From NCBI GenBank assembly GCA_009792885.1, contig WMCF01000089.1, forward strand, positions 1,415,496 through 1,479,495: 64,000 nucleotides of DNA, read 5' to 3'. The notes under the pieces are model-generated. The model was not told the DNA's origin. It worked only from the letters and a program-made list of their open reading frames with translations, and did not search any database. Of this stretch, positions 25,562 through 37,036 are shown piece after piece. A program made the position numbers and the translations under genes. How positions within the stretch are numbered: position 1 is the first letter of the stretch; every line of letters begins with the position of its first letter. Source of the stretch: Eremophila alpestris peregrina (taxonomy: Eukaryota; Chordata; Aves; Passeriformes; Alaudidae).

Positions 25562-26970
25562 GTAAGAGCATTTTTAGGCACCAGTTTTGCCTCAAATCTT
25601 GCTTCTGAATTAAATGAATGTTATAACCCCAAATTTCAATTATGAATTGGGACCTCTAAATTAATCTCAGAGAATATGACAACCATTACATTGAAACAGA
25701 TCTGCTAATATGTTGGATGGCTTATCCTTTAATCACCTCCACTGAGCACAGTGGTGTTTTCCAAACTCTTTAATAATATTAAGATCACTTGTAAAATCAG
25801 ATCAAAACAGATGAGATTATTTTGACCAAAGGAGGTAGTTCATGAAATGATTAAAGAAAAAGGCAATGGATGTTCCAGATGACATATTAGGATAATGAAA
25901 ATATATACAAGAGTAAATTAAAGAATATTAAAAATTATTAAAGTATTCAGAGATAAAATAATAGAAAATATTATATATTATTATGAAAATGTTCAGTATT
26001 ATAAAAAAAATGCATTTTCAACAGTTAGACAGAGAGCAGTTGTAAAATGCACAACTGCTGACTGAGTTTTTTGGAAAACAATTATGAGGGCAGAGTTGAA
26101 AAACTGGGATCTCTTTTCTTCCAGCTGGGAAAATATGTTGAACTGTAACAGCTGCAGATCTGTTAGGATAAGGGTTGGCAGCAACCTGCTTCAGCTGAAT
26201 ATCCTAAACTGTGAAGAATAGCTGAGAACACAGGAATTGCTTCAACAAAGATTTGGATTCTCTGAGGACTGAGAAAGTGCTGGCAGGATGAAGTGTGGCT
26301 GAGCAACATGATACTTCATTTTTAAGGCATACTTTCATAGCCCCGTAGGAAAAGAGGGCTGTAAGCCTTGCCTCAGTTTTGCGGATAACATGTAATTCTT
26401 CTGTTTCCCTACATGCAGTTGGAAATGCTGATGCTAAGTGAACACAAAGAGCTCTTGGAGCCAGACTTCTTACAGGTTCCTGTGGCCATGCTGAGTATTG
26501 AGCAAGTGTGTTACCAGGACTTAAAGATTTATTGAGAACACTGAAACTGTATTTAATTAAATCAGGGAGAAAGGACGGACATATTGCATCAGAGATGAAC
26601 AGTTTTTGTATCCCTTTTAGTACCTGACAATTTACAAACACAGCATCCCTGTTTTCATCTACCTTACAGACTGGAGTACTTAATTAATTGTGTCTTGTGT
26701 ATCGTATTAATGAGTAATTTGACTTGAACTTCCAGTATTTCCAGTACTTGAGTTGCAGAAAGAACTGAAGCAGCAAGTTTGAGATCAACTATCTATAAGA
26801 AAAATGAGCTAGTTTAAATTCCTTGTCATATTATTAGTAGAGAAGAGCAATATAGATGCAACAAATAGTTTTTGTATATGCAGAGTTACTTTACAGGTGC
26901 TAGAACTTATTTTGCAGACTGGAAATCTGATTCTTAAGTGAGGGAATGGAAACATGGCTTTGACAGACGT
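25562..26970. other. Unique region with an AT-rich core
   Basis: About 25,880-26,010 is extremely AT-rich with repeated att/ata patterns. A 145-codon minus-strand frame at 26,204-26,641 shows no family character. Confidence 0.4.
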
Positions 26971-27085
26971 GAAATTTGGTCCACTTGACACACTTGTGGG
27001 ATGGGATACCATTCAGAGCGAGCTAGACAGGCTTGAGAAGTGGGCCTACAAGAAGTTTAACAAGACTGCCATGGGTAACCCAAAA
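26971..27085 (+). mobile_element. CR1 ORF2 fragment (late reverse-transcriptase segment)
   Basis: The plus frame around 26,990-27,065 encodes DTLVGWDTIQSELDRLEKWA and then KFNK. This corresponds to the conserved CR1 ORF2 stretch after the catalytic FADD region, with its D-x-I-Q and L-D-R-L-E-x-W motifs. The similarity fades within about 20 bases on either side. It may belong to the same CR1 copy as the pieces at 27.85-28.87 kb, separated by about 770 bp of unrelated DNA. However, the bases before the later piece also resemble the FNK region, so two separate copies are equally possible. Confidence 0.6.
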
Positions 27086-27849
27086 TGCTCCTGTATTTCA
27101 CATCTACTGTATTTCACAACAATTGTGCCCAAATTGTTTCTGTCTCCTTAAGGCTAAACACTGTGGCTGGAAACAGACATGGGCTGCCTGGGATTTTTAA
27201 GGCAGAATATGGAAGCAGAGTGTCCATGGACTCATGGTTTTGGACTCCTGCAGAGTGTCTATCTCTCTTGCCTTTTGGTTTGCTTTCATGTCCCTTGCCT
27301 TTCTTGCCTCTTGATCATTTGTTTTTAAAGAGCTGAGGCAGCTTTGGGAATGTCAGTGTGCTGCCATGCCACAGTCACTCCAGTCTGGCAACAAGACCTG
27401 GATGAAGTGTCAAAAACACTGAGTCTGAGACTCTCCATCTGAGTCCTCCTGTCATCTCCTGATGTGAGGAAGGTGAAGTCCCGCTGCCAGTTCTAGCCCC
27501 TTGCCATGGAAAATACTAGTCAGAGCTCCAGCTGGGAAGATAAGACAGCAAAGGGGGTAAGGGGAAGACTGAAACCGTCTTTCCTTTGTCCTTTGATCCA
27601 TGTGCTCAGCTACAGAATGCCATCTTGGAAGAGGGCAGTATCCCCTCATTCTGAGTGTTTCACAATTCCTGTGGCATTCCTGAAACTTAGCACTTTTTGT
27701 AACCAGCAGTTATTCATGACTATTTTGTTTGCCTGTTGCTGTTCATCTTGTATACTCTCTTCACCTATATCTACTCATATTAATCTCTTATTGGTAGAAA
27801 GGCATTGGTGAAACCTATAAGGGGAAGCGGCTCATTCCAGAATGTTTCT
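27086..27849. other. Unassigned DNA between two CR1 pieces
   Basis: No LTR, LINE or coding signature that I recognise. It is either ordinary flanking DNA between two CR1 copies or an insertion into one. Confidence 0.35.
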
Positions 27850-27931
27850 TCTTAAGGTGTCTTAAACCAAGACACAGGATCAAGTTCAAAGAGCTGCACC
27901 TGGGTCAGGACAATCTTGTGATAGAATAGAT
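27850..27931 (+). mobile_element. CR1 fragment, left of a nested LTR
   Basis: The segment atcaagttcaaagagctgcacctgggtcagg corresponds to the KCKVLHLG part of CR1 ORF2. It stops at the LTR, and the match resumes at about 28,186 with acaggttgaggaatgaac. Confidence 0.7.
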
Positions 27932-28173
27932 TGTGAGAAGTTAGGAAAGGGGTTGCTGGCTGGCTGAGCCTTATCCCTAATGGGGTGCAGCTGGGTAAAA
28001 CAGGTGACCATCATTGAATGAAAAGGAGCATGGAATGCACAAGTGCATTGACCAATCACAAGAGGGTACACAGGTGTTATGCATAAGGCAAAAAAAATAT
28101 AAAAAAATATAAAAGTGATAAAGTACTGATGCTTGAAATCATTCATGGTGTCAGTTGTGTGTCCTCTGTCACA
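27932..28173 (+). mobile_element. Small solo LTR nested in CR1
   Basis: About 242 bp bounded by inverted ends TGTGA...TCACA, interrupting a CR1. Internally it has LTR-like order on plus: a CCAAT box in gaccaatcac at 28,050-28,059, a TATA-like run at 28,097-28,115, and gataaag near 28,117 as a possible degenerate polyadenylation signal, then a short U5. A 6-bp direct repeat tgatag lies just outside both ends (27,919-27,924 and 28,179-28,184), offset by 5-7 bp from the TG/CA ends. The exact insertion boundaries are therefore uncertain. The interruption of CR1 itself is clear. Confidence 0.6.
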
Positions 28174-28873
28174 ATTCCTGATAGCTACACAGGTTGAGGA
28201 ATGAACAGACCCAGAGCAGCCCTGCTGAGATGAGAAGCTGGCCATGGGCACTCCCAGCCCAGGGAGCCAAACGTGTCCTGGGCTGCATCCAAAGCAGTGT
28301 GGGCAGCAGGGGAGGGAGGGGATTCTGCCCCTCTGCTCTGCTCTGCTCTGATGAGACCCCACCTGGAATCCTGCATCCAGCTCTGGGGTCCCAGCACAGG
28401 AAGGACATGGATCTGTTGGAGTCAGTCCAGAGAAAAGACACCAAGATGATCAGATGGATGGACTACCTCTCCTATGGGGAAGAGCTGACAGAATTGGAAT
28501 TGTTTAGCCTGGAAAAAAGAAGACTTCAAGGTGACCTGATTGTGGCCTTCCAGTACCTGAAGGGAACTTACAGGAAAGATGGGGTAAAATTATTCATGAG
28601 AGCATGTAGTGACAGGAAAATGGAGAATGTGTTCAAATGGAAAGAGATTTAGATTGATATTAGAAAAAATTCTTTGTTGTAGGGGTGCTGAGACACTGGC
28701 ACAGGGCCCTGAGTGTCTGTGGACATCCCATCCATGGATGTGTTCCACTCCAGATTGGATAGGGCTCTGAGCAACCTGGTTTGACTGAAAGATTTCCTGC
28801 CCTTGGCAGGTGAGTTGGCACTAGCTGTTTTTCAACATCTTCTTTCAAGGCAAACCATTTTAAGATTCTATGA
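28174..28873 (+). mobile_element. CR1 LINE 3' end, including ORF2 tail
   Basis: Resumes the CR1 reading after the LTR. Frames in this stretch encode typical ORF2-tail blocks (RVLGCIQSSVGSR, LFSLEKRRLQGDL, VAFQYLKGTY, RACSDR), followed by the ttagaaaaaattctttgttg, gtgctgagacactgg and gattggatagggctctgagcaacctgg blocks and a terminal agattctatgac. Near 28,240-28,270 the frame is shifted relative to the family. A (CTCTG)4 expansion sits at 28,331-28,350. A 152-codon frame spans most of it but is a residue of the retrotransposon, not a host gene. Confidence 0.9.
28331..28350 (+). repeat. (CTCTG)4 microsatellite inside CR1
   Basis: Four exact CTCTG units where CR1 normally has one or two, so it is a local slippage expansion after insertion. 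Confidence 0.75.
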
Positions 28874-31042
28874 CAATTGTGTGGTTACGAAATAACTTTT
28901 TAAAATTTGTATTTAGTTAGGAAAAAAAAAGGAAGGTTGAATAAAGTCCGGAATATTACAATATGGGGTTAGGCACATTGGAGTTTGTTGTTTTACTGTA
29001 ATTTGTTTAGGTGTTTAATTTCAGCTATTCCACAGCTCTGTGGATGTTAAATGTTGATCTATTAGCCAAAAAAAGTTCATTGTGGTTTGGGAAAAGATGG
29101 GGAGTATTTTTAGAGTCAGTCTTCCAGATGCCAGTGGAAGGTAAAGGGAGTTTATTCTTCTGAATTAGCTAATATGTGGTATTTACTATACAGCTAAATC
29201 ATGTTGCAGAGAGAGGTAGTTAACATACATCATTCATAGCGTGAAATAAGAACACTTTCAGTGCTGAGCATCAGATGAAGGCATTGAGCTGGTAATCAGA
29301 AAATGTGTTCTAGTGTGCCTTAAAAATTACTATCAGACTGGGCTTTTAATAAGTGCATTGGTTAAAACATGGGAATTTTAAAATGAAATGAGATGCCTTA
29401 ACTCACCTTTTATATTTCTAAATATAAAAAAGATGCATGAAGCTAAGGCTTTTAATTTCTTTAATATGCTAGACATGCTTAAATAATAGGGAGGATTGGA
29501 AAAGATTATTTTGACAACTTCAGTAGCAATGTCTACTTGATTAAATACGGAAAGGAATCTACAAAATGGCTCCCTATATCTTTATTAATTTTCTGCTACA
29601 TGAACACTGAATCTCATGTTTATACACCAGACAGAAATAGGTTTGTGACTTTGACTCTGGATTTGAAACTAAAAAATGTGTACTTATAGGAAAAAAATTC
29701 TGATTTGTTGACTCTTGAGAACTTGCTTAGGTAGTGATATAAATTTAAATAGTCTTTCTGCAATTTTTTTCTTATGATTTATCAACATTCCAAATTCCTC
29801 ATATCTTTGAGGATAGCATCCTTCCAGCCTCATGTTGTATCACTGTGGTACTTTGAATTTCTTCAATGTTGTGGTTTTTTGGAGGACTCTAATCTGCCAA
29901 CTCAGCTCTTCTTCATTTCTGGAAAGGACAGTAGTAGTCAAATAATGTATAACCATTTTGTTTCATTCTACCTGGCATGCAACCAACACAACCACAGGTG
30001 TTGATTTTGTGTATTTTTACGTACTTCAAGAATAATAAGCAAACCAAAGAACCCTGATCATTCAAATAGATGTGCAGTGTGCTGTCACACAATTATATTC
30101 TCCATTGCAAGACTAAAGTCCAAGGATGGATAGAAGGGGTGACCAATCAGTATTAGGAAGGATAATAAACAAATCAAATGCATATTTTAGTGTTGGATCT
30201 TTGCTGTTGTGTCAGAGCATGGACTGAGCCTTGAAAGCTTTTCTGTGAGTCAAGAATAAATCTAGCATTTTTGCCATTCCACACAGTGCTGGTGAACATA
30301 CCTTTTTTTCTCAGTCAGTTAATAAGGTCTTTAACAAGCTGTGGACAAAGTTTTGATTTCACCAAAACAATTGGGTTCTGCTCTTCCTACAACCACACTT
30401 ACTGTATGGTTTAACATTTTTGGATTGAACACTTCTAAATGTATGTGACCTAGGAAATATGCAGCATCCTTCCTGGTTTTATATTAAGGAATTTTTTATG
30501 ACAAACATTATAGTTTACAAAAGTGAAGCAATATTCAATGTCAAAGCTAGAAAAGAGTGCTCCTTTATGGTCACAATCTTCAGGAGCTAAATCTTGAGGT
30601 GGTTTCGTTTCATTCTGTTCATGTGCAATAAAACTGTTCCTTGTTATCATTCATTCTGCCCCTAGCATCTGATTTTTATTTTTTTTTTTTTCATATTCAG
30701 GTTCATTAGTCATTCAGCTTGGAGTCATTGCTTTCAGTGTATCACCAGGTGGCAGGTCACTGGCTTTTGTGGTGCCATTGACAAACCTGACCAGAATACT
30801 TTGGTTGGGAATTTTGGAGAAGCTTAGGTTGGTTGCAAATCAAAAAACCCAGGCAATGTTAATCTCCAAAGATGTGGATGAAAATAATTCAGATAACTAG
30901 AAATACCTACTTGGATACCTACTCTTTCTGCGTCTTCTTTCCCTCTGTGCAGTTCTCCAAGGTGTGTTTGTTCATTATTTATTTAGGCTTACTGTTGCAA
31001 AGTATTGTGCAGACTTAGCCAAGGTCTGTGAATGCCTGCTTC
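28874..31042. other. AT-rich unique region, no gene recognised
   Basis: No repeat family was noticed apart from a T-run at 30,679-30,691. Frames are short and unremarkable. Confidence 0.45.
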
Positions 31043-31223
31043 TGTGTGGCTAGAATTCGATCTTACCCTACTTGTGTAAACTCCTCCCCTTCAACTGCCT
31101 GTAAAACCCCATGACCCTGTCTCTGCCCTCCCTCTCCGTCCTCATCTGTCTCCTCAGCCCGGGAGAAATAAATAAGTTCTGGAGCTTCACCAGTGGAGAG
31201 CCGTCTGGTGTGTTCCCCTGACA
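31043..31223 (+). mobile_element. Possible short LTR, plus strand
   Basis: Starts tgtgtggctagaattc and ends gttcccctgaca. In between are a pyrimidine-rich stretch, a polyadenylation signal in gagaaataaataag at 31,164-31,177, and a U5-like gttctggagcttcaccagtgg. This fits the 3' half of an avian LTR. U3 looks very short or truncated and no target duplication is clear. The right end could lie a few tens of bases further, near 31,250. Confidence 0.5.
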
Positions 31224-32244
31224 GTAGCTTGTAACCTCCCTGCACCAATGAACAGTGCAGCAGCCACGCACTGCCACAAAGGTCATTCATTAAAATAAGG
31301 AAGAGTGACAAGCAGTAGTGACAGCGGGTTCCTCTCCATGACAATGTGTTCTTGACAGTGCTGTGTTTATATGAAGAATACATATAAAGAGGTGAAATCT
31401 TCTAGACATATTTCAGTTACAAGGGCTGAACAGTCCCGAGTTCTGAAGACTTGTGCGTATGACAATTATATTGTCTGATTGCAATATGTTATCTCATAAA
31501 GAGAGAAAGCCTCACATTTCCTTTGTCTTAATAAGTCTTGTGTAGACCTTTGCCAGGAGGTTAAGTATTTTTGTTTGAAATTGATTTCTCAGTTAGACAA
31601 ATAGAAAAGACAGTGCAGGAATAAAGAGAGCATAAATTATGTCTTGGAGGGAGGCAGTTTTTTTGCCTGAGTTTAGATTGATTTATATGAATACTTCAAT
31701 ATTTTTCAGGTTCATATTGGCTGGAGTACAGTAAAAGAAATATTTTTATTTTCTGCTATAGAAAAATTTTAAACAAGCTGGAGAAAACGTCCTTGGTGCT
31801 TATTTGTGTTTCCACTGTTCCCTTCTATCTGCTTTTTCTATTTCCCAACACTAGGTACAATGCTGACAAAGGTCCTTGTCCTTTTTGCAAAAAGGAGTAT
31901 TTTTTTCCTGTTACATTGTATGGAGAAGCCCACACAAGACACTTTGTGATTGTGACAACTTGGTTCTGCACGTAAGGAATTCTTCAGATTAGGTTATATT
32001 GAAGCTCTGAGAAAGAGGCAGGGGGGAAAATGCTTGTTAATGTCTAGTTTTGTCCCTTCAAGGGCAGAGCCTTGCAGAAGGGCAAGGCTGTTCAAGTTGA
32101 GAGGAGCAGTACAGAATCAAACCTTATTAACAAGGAGGATAGACCCATTCTGGAAATACCCACTGGGTTTACATAGCAAGAATTCATTTGTGAGGCAGGG
32201 GGCTACAGGGGTGGCTTCTATGCCAAGCTTATAGAAGCTTCACT
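31224..32244. other. Unique DNA between two LTRs
   Basis: No gene recognised. The last 200 bases may already belong to the upstream part of the following LTR. Confidence 0.4.
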
Positions 32245-33331
32245 CTTGTCAGATGAAGCCAGTGCCAACCAGCTCCAAGACAGATATTCCACTAGGCAAG
32301 GTACAGTCCATCTACCTTGATGGAGAGAGAGACATCACTGAGAGCAGTAGCATCTTCTGGGATAACCTGTTTAAGAAGGGGAAAAACTGCTGGGCAAAAC
32401 AGCCGGAAGAGAAGTGAGAACATGCGAGATAAAAAAGACCCATAGACACCAAGGCCAGTCAAGAAGAGGAGAGAGAGGAGATGCTCCAGGCACTGGACCA
32501 GAGATCCCCTTGCAGCCCTGAAGAATACCATGCTGAGGCGGAATATTCCCTCTTAACCCATTAAGGTCCAAGGTGGAGCAGATATCCACCTGCAGCCCAT
32601 GGAGGACCCTTTTCTGGAGCAAATGATTACATGAAGGAGGCTGTGTGGAGATCACAGACTGGAGCAGGTTCCTGCCAGAACCTGTGGCTCAGTGGAGAGA
32701 GGTGCCCATGCTGGGGCAGTTTTACTGACAGGATTTGTGACCTCATAGGGAGCCCATGCTGGAGCAGGCTGTTCCTGAGGGATGAACCGTGTGAAAGGCA
32801 CTCATGCTGGATCAGATTGGGAAGAACTGCAGCCCCTGGTAAGGACCAACATGGGAGAAGCTTGTGAAGGACTGTTTCCCAAGGGAGGGGCATTCCACGT
32901 ACTTAATCAGGAGAAGAATGTGAGGAGTCCCACCTCTGAGGAGGAAGGAGCATCACAGACAACATGTGATGAACTAACTATAGCCACTGTTACCCATAGC
33001 CCTGCACAAATATGAAGGGAGGAGGCAGAGAATGTGGGGCTGAAGTTTTTCTCAGGAAGAAGGGAAGACAAGGGGAAAGGATAATTTAAGATTTGGGTTT
33101 ATTTCCTGTTATTCCAGTCTGATATGACTGGTAATAGACTAAAGTAATTTCCCTGAGTTAAGTCTGTTTTGCATGTGACAGTGAGGATAAGGGTAATTGG
33201 TAAGGGATCTCTTCCTGTCCTTAACTTGACCTCCTTTCCTTAATTTTTTTTCCATGTGCAGCTGAGGCAGAGAGAAGTGATAGAGCAAGTTTGGTGGGCA
33301 CTGAGGACCTACCCAGGGTCAACACACCACA
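32245..33331 (+). mobile_element. Large avian ERV LTR, plus strand
   Basis: About 1.09 kb that follows a recurrent avian LTR in order: ccagtgccaaccagctccaag near 32,261; gggataacctgtttaagaagg near 32,360; agacaccaaggccag near 32,442; tggagcagatatccacctgcag near 32,573; four copies of a 48-bp module around catgctggagcag (32,704-32,897); then gtgaggagtcccacctctgagg and gacaacatgtgatgaact. The R-U5 part follows, with gtaatagactaaag at 33,131 (AATAAA decayed to AATAGA), agtgatagagcaag at 33,277 and the terminus agggtcaacacaccaca ending at 33,331. No internal retroviral genes flank it. The left edge is approximate. Confidence 0.78.
32704..32897 (+). repeat. 48-bp tandem module in the LTR (4 units)
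   Basis: The motif catgctgg or its variants begins at 32,707, 32,755, 32,803 and 32,850 (spacings 48, 48 and 47). A weaker unit lies near 32,661. Units share a purine-rich block and a ggagcag core but are well diverged from each other. Confidence 0.8.
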
Positions 33332-36300
33332 CATTCCCATACTATCATAAATGAGGGAAGATAATTTTTCTGATTCAAGTCTTAATTTATTTTAGAAAAA
33401 TGGATAGGGGGAAGAACTAGGAACTGTCCAGGTTTGCAATGGCTTAAGCTCTATCTGATTTCCTAGTCATTTCATAAAGGAAACAGTGATTATTTTTTTT
33501 TTCTGGAAACCTGATATAACTGAAATATTCATTTGCTTTAAAAACAGCCACTGAAGTTGTTGCCATCTCTGATGCGACATATGTATTACCTAGTGAAAAG
33601 AAAATCCATTTTTTCTCTGCCTTTCCTGCTCTTTCCAAGACACCATTTCTGTCCTTTTCTAAATAGATAAATACCCACCTCTGGGTTCTCTTAGAGATGC
33701 TGCTGGAGCAGTTGCTTATGGTACTTGCACTGTTTTTTCAAGGATAATTGTGGGACCTTCCTCGTCAGACCTAGCTAGCTCAGCTAGCCCAGAGCCATCC
33801 CTGCTATCTTTTGACCCAGTGGTGTCTAGCAGATGCAGAAACCCAGGAAGTATGAACAGTGAGATTTTTTGGGCCTTGACCCTTTGAATTTGTTTGACTT
33901 AAAGCTCCTGGAACGTCAGTAGGATCCAATGAATTGGAAAGGCTGCTTTCTGGGTCTTTTCATATGCAGGAATTGCAGCAGTGATTGATCACACCTCATC
34001 TCTTGCTCCTTGCTGCGCCCCTCTGCCCTCTAGGAAATCAGGGTTTGCTTGAATAAGCCCATGTGGAAGTAGCATCAAATTTTCCCTTTCTGCAGGGAAG
34101 CAAAAGCTCTGTACTTTATGCCTGTCTCCTAGCTGTAACTGAGATCAACAGCAGCAGCAGTAAGAGAAAATAAAATTAATAAATAAAAAAGAAAACCTAA
34201 TCTAATAGGGTTTAACTCTGCTTTTGGAGAAGGCATCTCTAGGCAGCAGCTCAGCATTGCTCCAGGGAAATAATTATCTGAATTTCATTGAGAGGAGGTC
34301 TAGAAAGAAACCTTGTGAATGAATGATTGCTTCCATTTCAGGATGTGACAGCAATCTTTTTACTGGCTTCTGTGAAGACTCAAATTCTCCTTAATCCTGC
34401 AGAATATTAGACAGCAGAACATTCTTCAAATTTGACCCTTTTTCATAGCAGCATTTCCTGTTTCTATAACTATTTCTGCTGCATTGCCAGGTCTTGCTTT
34501 GTACCCTCCATTTTTGAAACATTCAACCATTTTGTCAGTTCTTGGGATCGCGCAAAAGCAGGAGTGCTTGACAACTCAAAGAGGCTAATAAAAAACCATT
34601 TTCAATGTATCTCATTTTCCCCAAAGTGATCTCTTTTAAAGACATCTCCTTGATGTTAATCTTTCTGATTTTCTGCTGATTTTCTAGAATACTGCAGTGC
34701 TTCCAATAAAGGCGATATATATTGCTATGTGAAGCTGATGTTAATGCACTGAAGCAGTTATGAGAATGTGGGTATTCTGCAGGTTGCAGCTTTTTGGTAT
34801 CAGGTAGCTAGCATCTGTCACAGGAAGGGAAAATGAAAGAGATTTTCTGAGAGGGGAAAAAACAAAAAGCAGGAAGGAGACAGAGGCACTCTCATTAAAA
34901 TCCCAAACTAACAAAACTTGACATGATTTTTTTTTTGCTGTTTTTGTTCATGATATATCTCGTACTTAGCACAGTGTACCCATGTTTTAGATTCCTGGAT
35001 GTTGCCATAATCTATGTGCCTGTAAATTTTAGAAGGGTCCAGCAAGTGTGGCACCACTTTTTTGGAAAATGAGACCTGGCACCTAGATTCCCCTTACACA
35101 CTCTTTTTAATGGTGAGAGGTACTTCTGATTTTGGGGGTGGAGGATGAAAACTGTGTGGAGCGTGAAATAACTCAAGGAGGTTCCTCCTCCTGCTTTGTG
35201 TTGATTCTTCATCCATTGTGGTGTAGGATGCTATCTTGCTTAGCACCCACAGCCCAAAGCCTCAGACCTGCCTTTCTTCTACCTTTTTGTGGGCAAGTCC
35301 AGTCCAGTCGGGGGAAAAAGCTTGTTGTAAGAGAGTGAGAAAAGGAATCATGGGTTAAGCTTAAAGAAGAAATTCAAGAGTAATGTTAAATTTCCATTAA
35401 AGCCCCAAAATAGTAACAAGATGGAGTAAGAAGTAAATGAAAAATCATGAATCCACATTGATAACATATTACCCCCTCCCCATCTCCTTGCCCTGCTCTA
35501 TTACGCTGAGGAAACTAAATTATTGGGACTTAATTAGGCTGAGTGCTGCATGGGGACAGCAGTGAAAGAGCTCCCATCCCCAAAATGCTGCTGAGCTAGG
35601 AAATACAATTTATTTATAAGTGTTTCCATCTGTTCAGTGAAGCTAGGGAGGCTAATGAAAGTTAGTAATTTCTTTTCTGTGAAGCGGGGTGCGTAGAAAT
35701 ATTTTCACTAAAGGACATCAAGATTTGAAGATAATACTTGTTTAACATCATGCTTACCTGTGGATACTTAAGTGTCTTCTGAAAGAAGTAAAGTTAAAAA
35801 AAGGATGAGGAGGCACAGAACTAGACACTATGCTTCTGACATGTAGCTGTGCAAATATCCAAGTCCAAAAACTTAATCCTGAATCCAGTCAGTGGTGGAT
35901 ATGCTCTGTTTCTGTAATTCTGCTGACATCAGCTCTGGAGCCAGGAATCAGGCAAGCACCAGCCAATACAATGCAAAAAGTTGGGCCCTGTAGGATTGTG
36001 ATCCTAACTGGAGCACAAGCTAAAACCCAGTCAGCTGGAAAATCTCAGGATTGAGGAAATATGTCCAATTTGTTGTGTCCAATTTACACATTGAAATTTT
36101 GGTTCTTTCTGTCTGTTGCCTATCTTGTTGGGGTATTTATCTAGCAAACAAGCACTTTTTGTCCTGCTCCCACTTTCAGAGATAAATCTGTATTTTTAAT
36201 TAATATAAAACACTGTGAGGGCTTCTTTGTGGCTGTAATGGTATATTTCATCAGTGTTTTCAGCTTTAAGCTGAATCAAGGATTGTGCCACATGATGAAT

Positions 36301-36847
36301 AAATTATCATGTGCTTTTCTCATACTTTTCATATTTCATCAGAGGTTGAAAAATCAGACTGCTTCTGCAGTTCACTCAATTAACCTTTTATATACCAAAA
36401 CACCTCATATAGAGCAAAACATTTTCCCCTTTCTTAGATACATTTCTATAGTAACACTAAATGTAAATTGTCCTTCTTACCTTATTTTGATAACGCTGCA
36501 GTGTATTTCTAGCACTTTCCACTGGAGCTAATTTAACAAAACTCCATATGCCCAAAGGATGGGAGACAAACCTCCCAAAAGACTGTGGTAGCAAGTGCTA
36601 GATGCACAAGGGTGATTTAAGTACATTATAACTGATGCACAACAAACTGTATAACATATTGATTGCCTGGCACAGAAAACTCGTTTAAGAGCTGCAAGTA
36701 AGAAACAGGTGAATTAAGCACAAACCTGTCCTTATTCAGAATGCATTGAGTACAACTGATTCTGACATCAACATCTTTCTCTCGTAGACTTTCAGAAATG
36801 ATTCGTCTTGAGGAAGAAACTGAAAGACATAATGTAAATGGCTTCAG

Positions 36848-36864
36848 AAAAAAAAAAAAAAAAA
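36848..36864 (+). repeat. Poly-A run (17)
   Basis: Uninterrupted A17. No retrotransposed sequence is recognisable upstream, so it is treated as a simple repeat. Confidence 0.8.
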
Positions 36865-36934
36865 GAGACCAAATGACACACAGAAACTCACTGCTGCTTT
36901 ATGCCCATTTCCCCAAAAACATCTTGGCAAAAAC

Positions 36935-37036
36935 AAATTCTGCACCCCCCTCCCCAACCTCCAAAAAGCAAGCAGGCAAGCGACCAACCAAAAAAACCAA
37001 AGAAACAAACAAACAAAAAACCAAACCCACATCAAA
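36935..37036 (+). repeat. A/C-rich low-complexity block
   Basis: Mostly A and C with very few T, including aaacaaacaaacaaa. Open frames across it are lysine/threonine/proline-rich artefacts of composition. Confidence 0.75.

Noticed and set aside
26204..26641. 145-codon minus-strand open frame
   Set aside because: No recognisable motif, no splice or promoter context, and within the length expected by chance in 64 kb read in six frames.
28194..28652. 152-codon plus-strand open frame
   Set aside because: It is the decayed ORF2 tail of a CR1 LINE with a frame shift relative to the family, not a host gene.
30956..30964. Possible 9-nt microexon (strong pyrimidine acceptor, then ttctccaag and gtgtgt)
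   Set aside because: The acceptor is good but the donor is poor, and a 9-nt exon cannot be supported by sequence alone.
31063..31383. 106-codon minus-strand open frame
   Set aside because: Overlaps the LTR-like sequence on the opposite strand and has no domain features.
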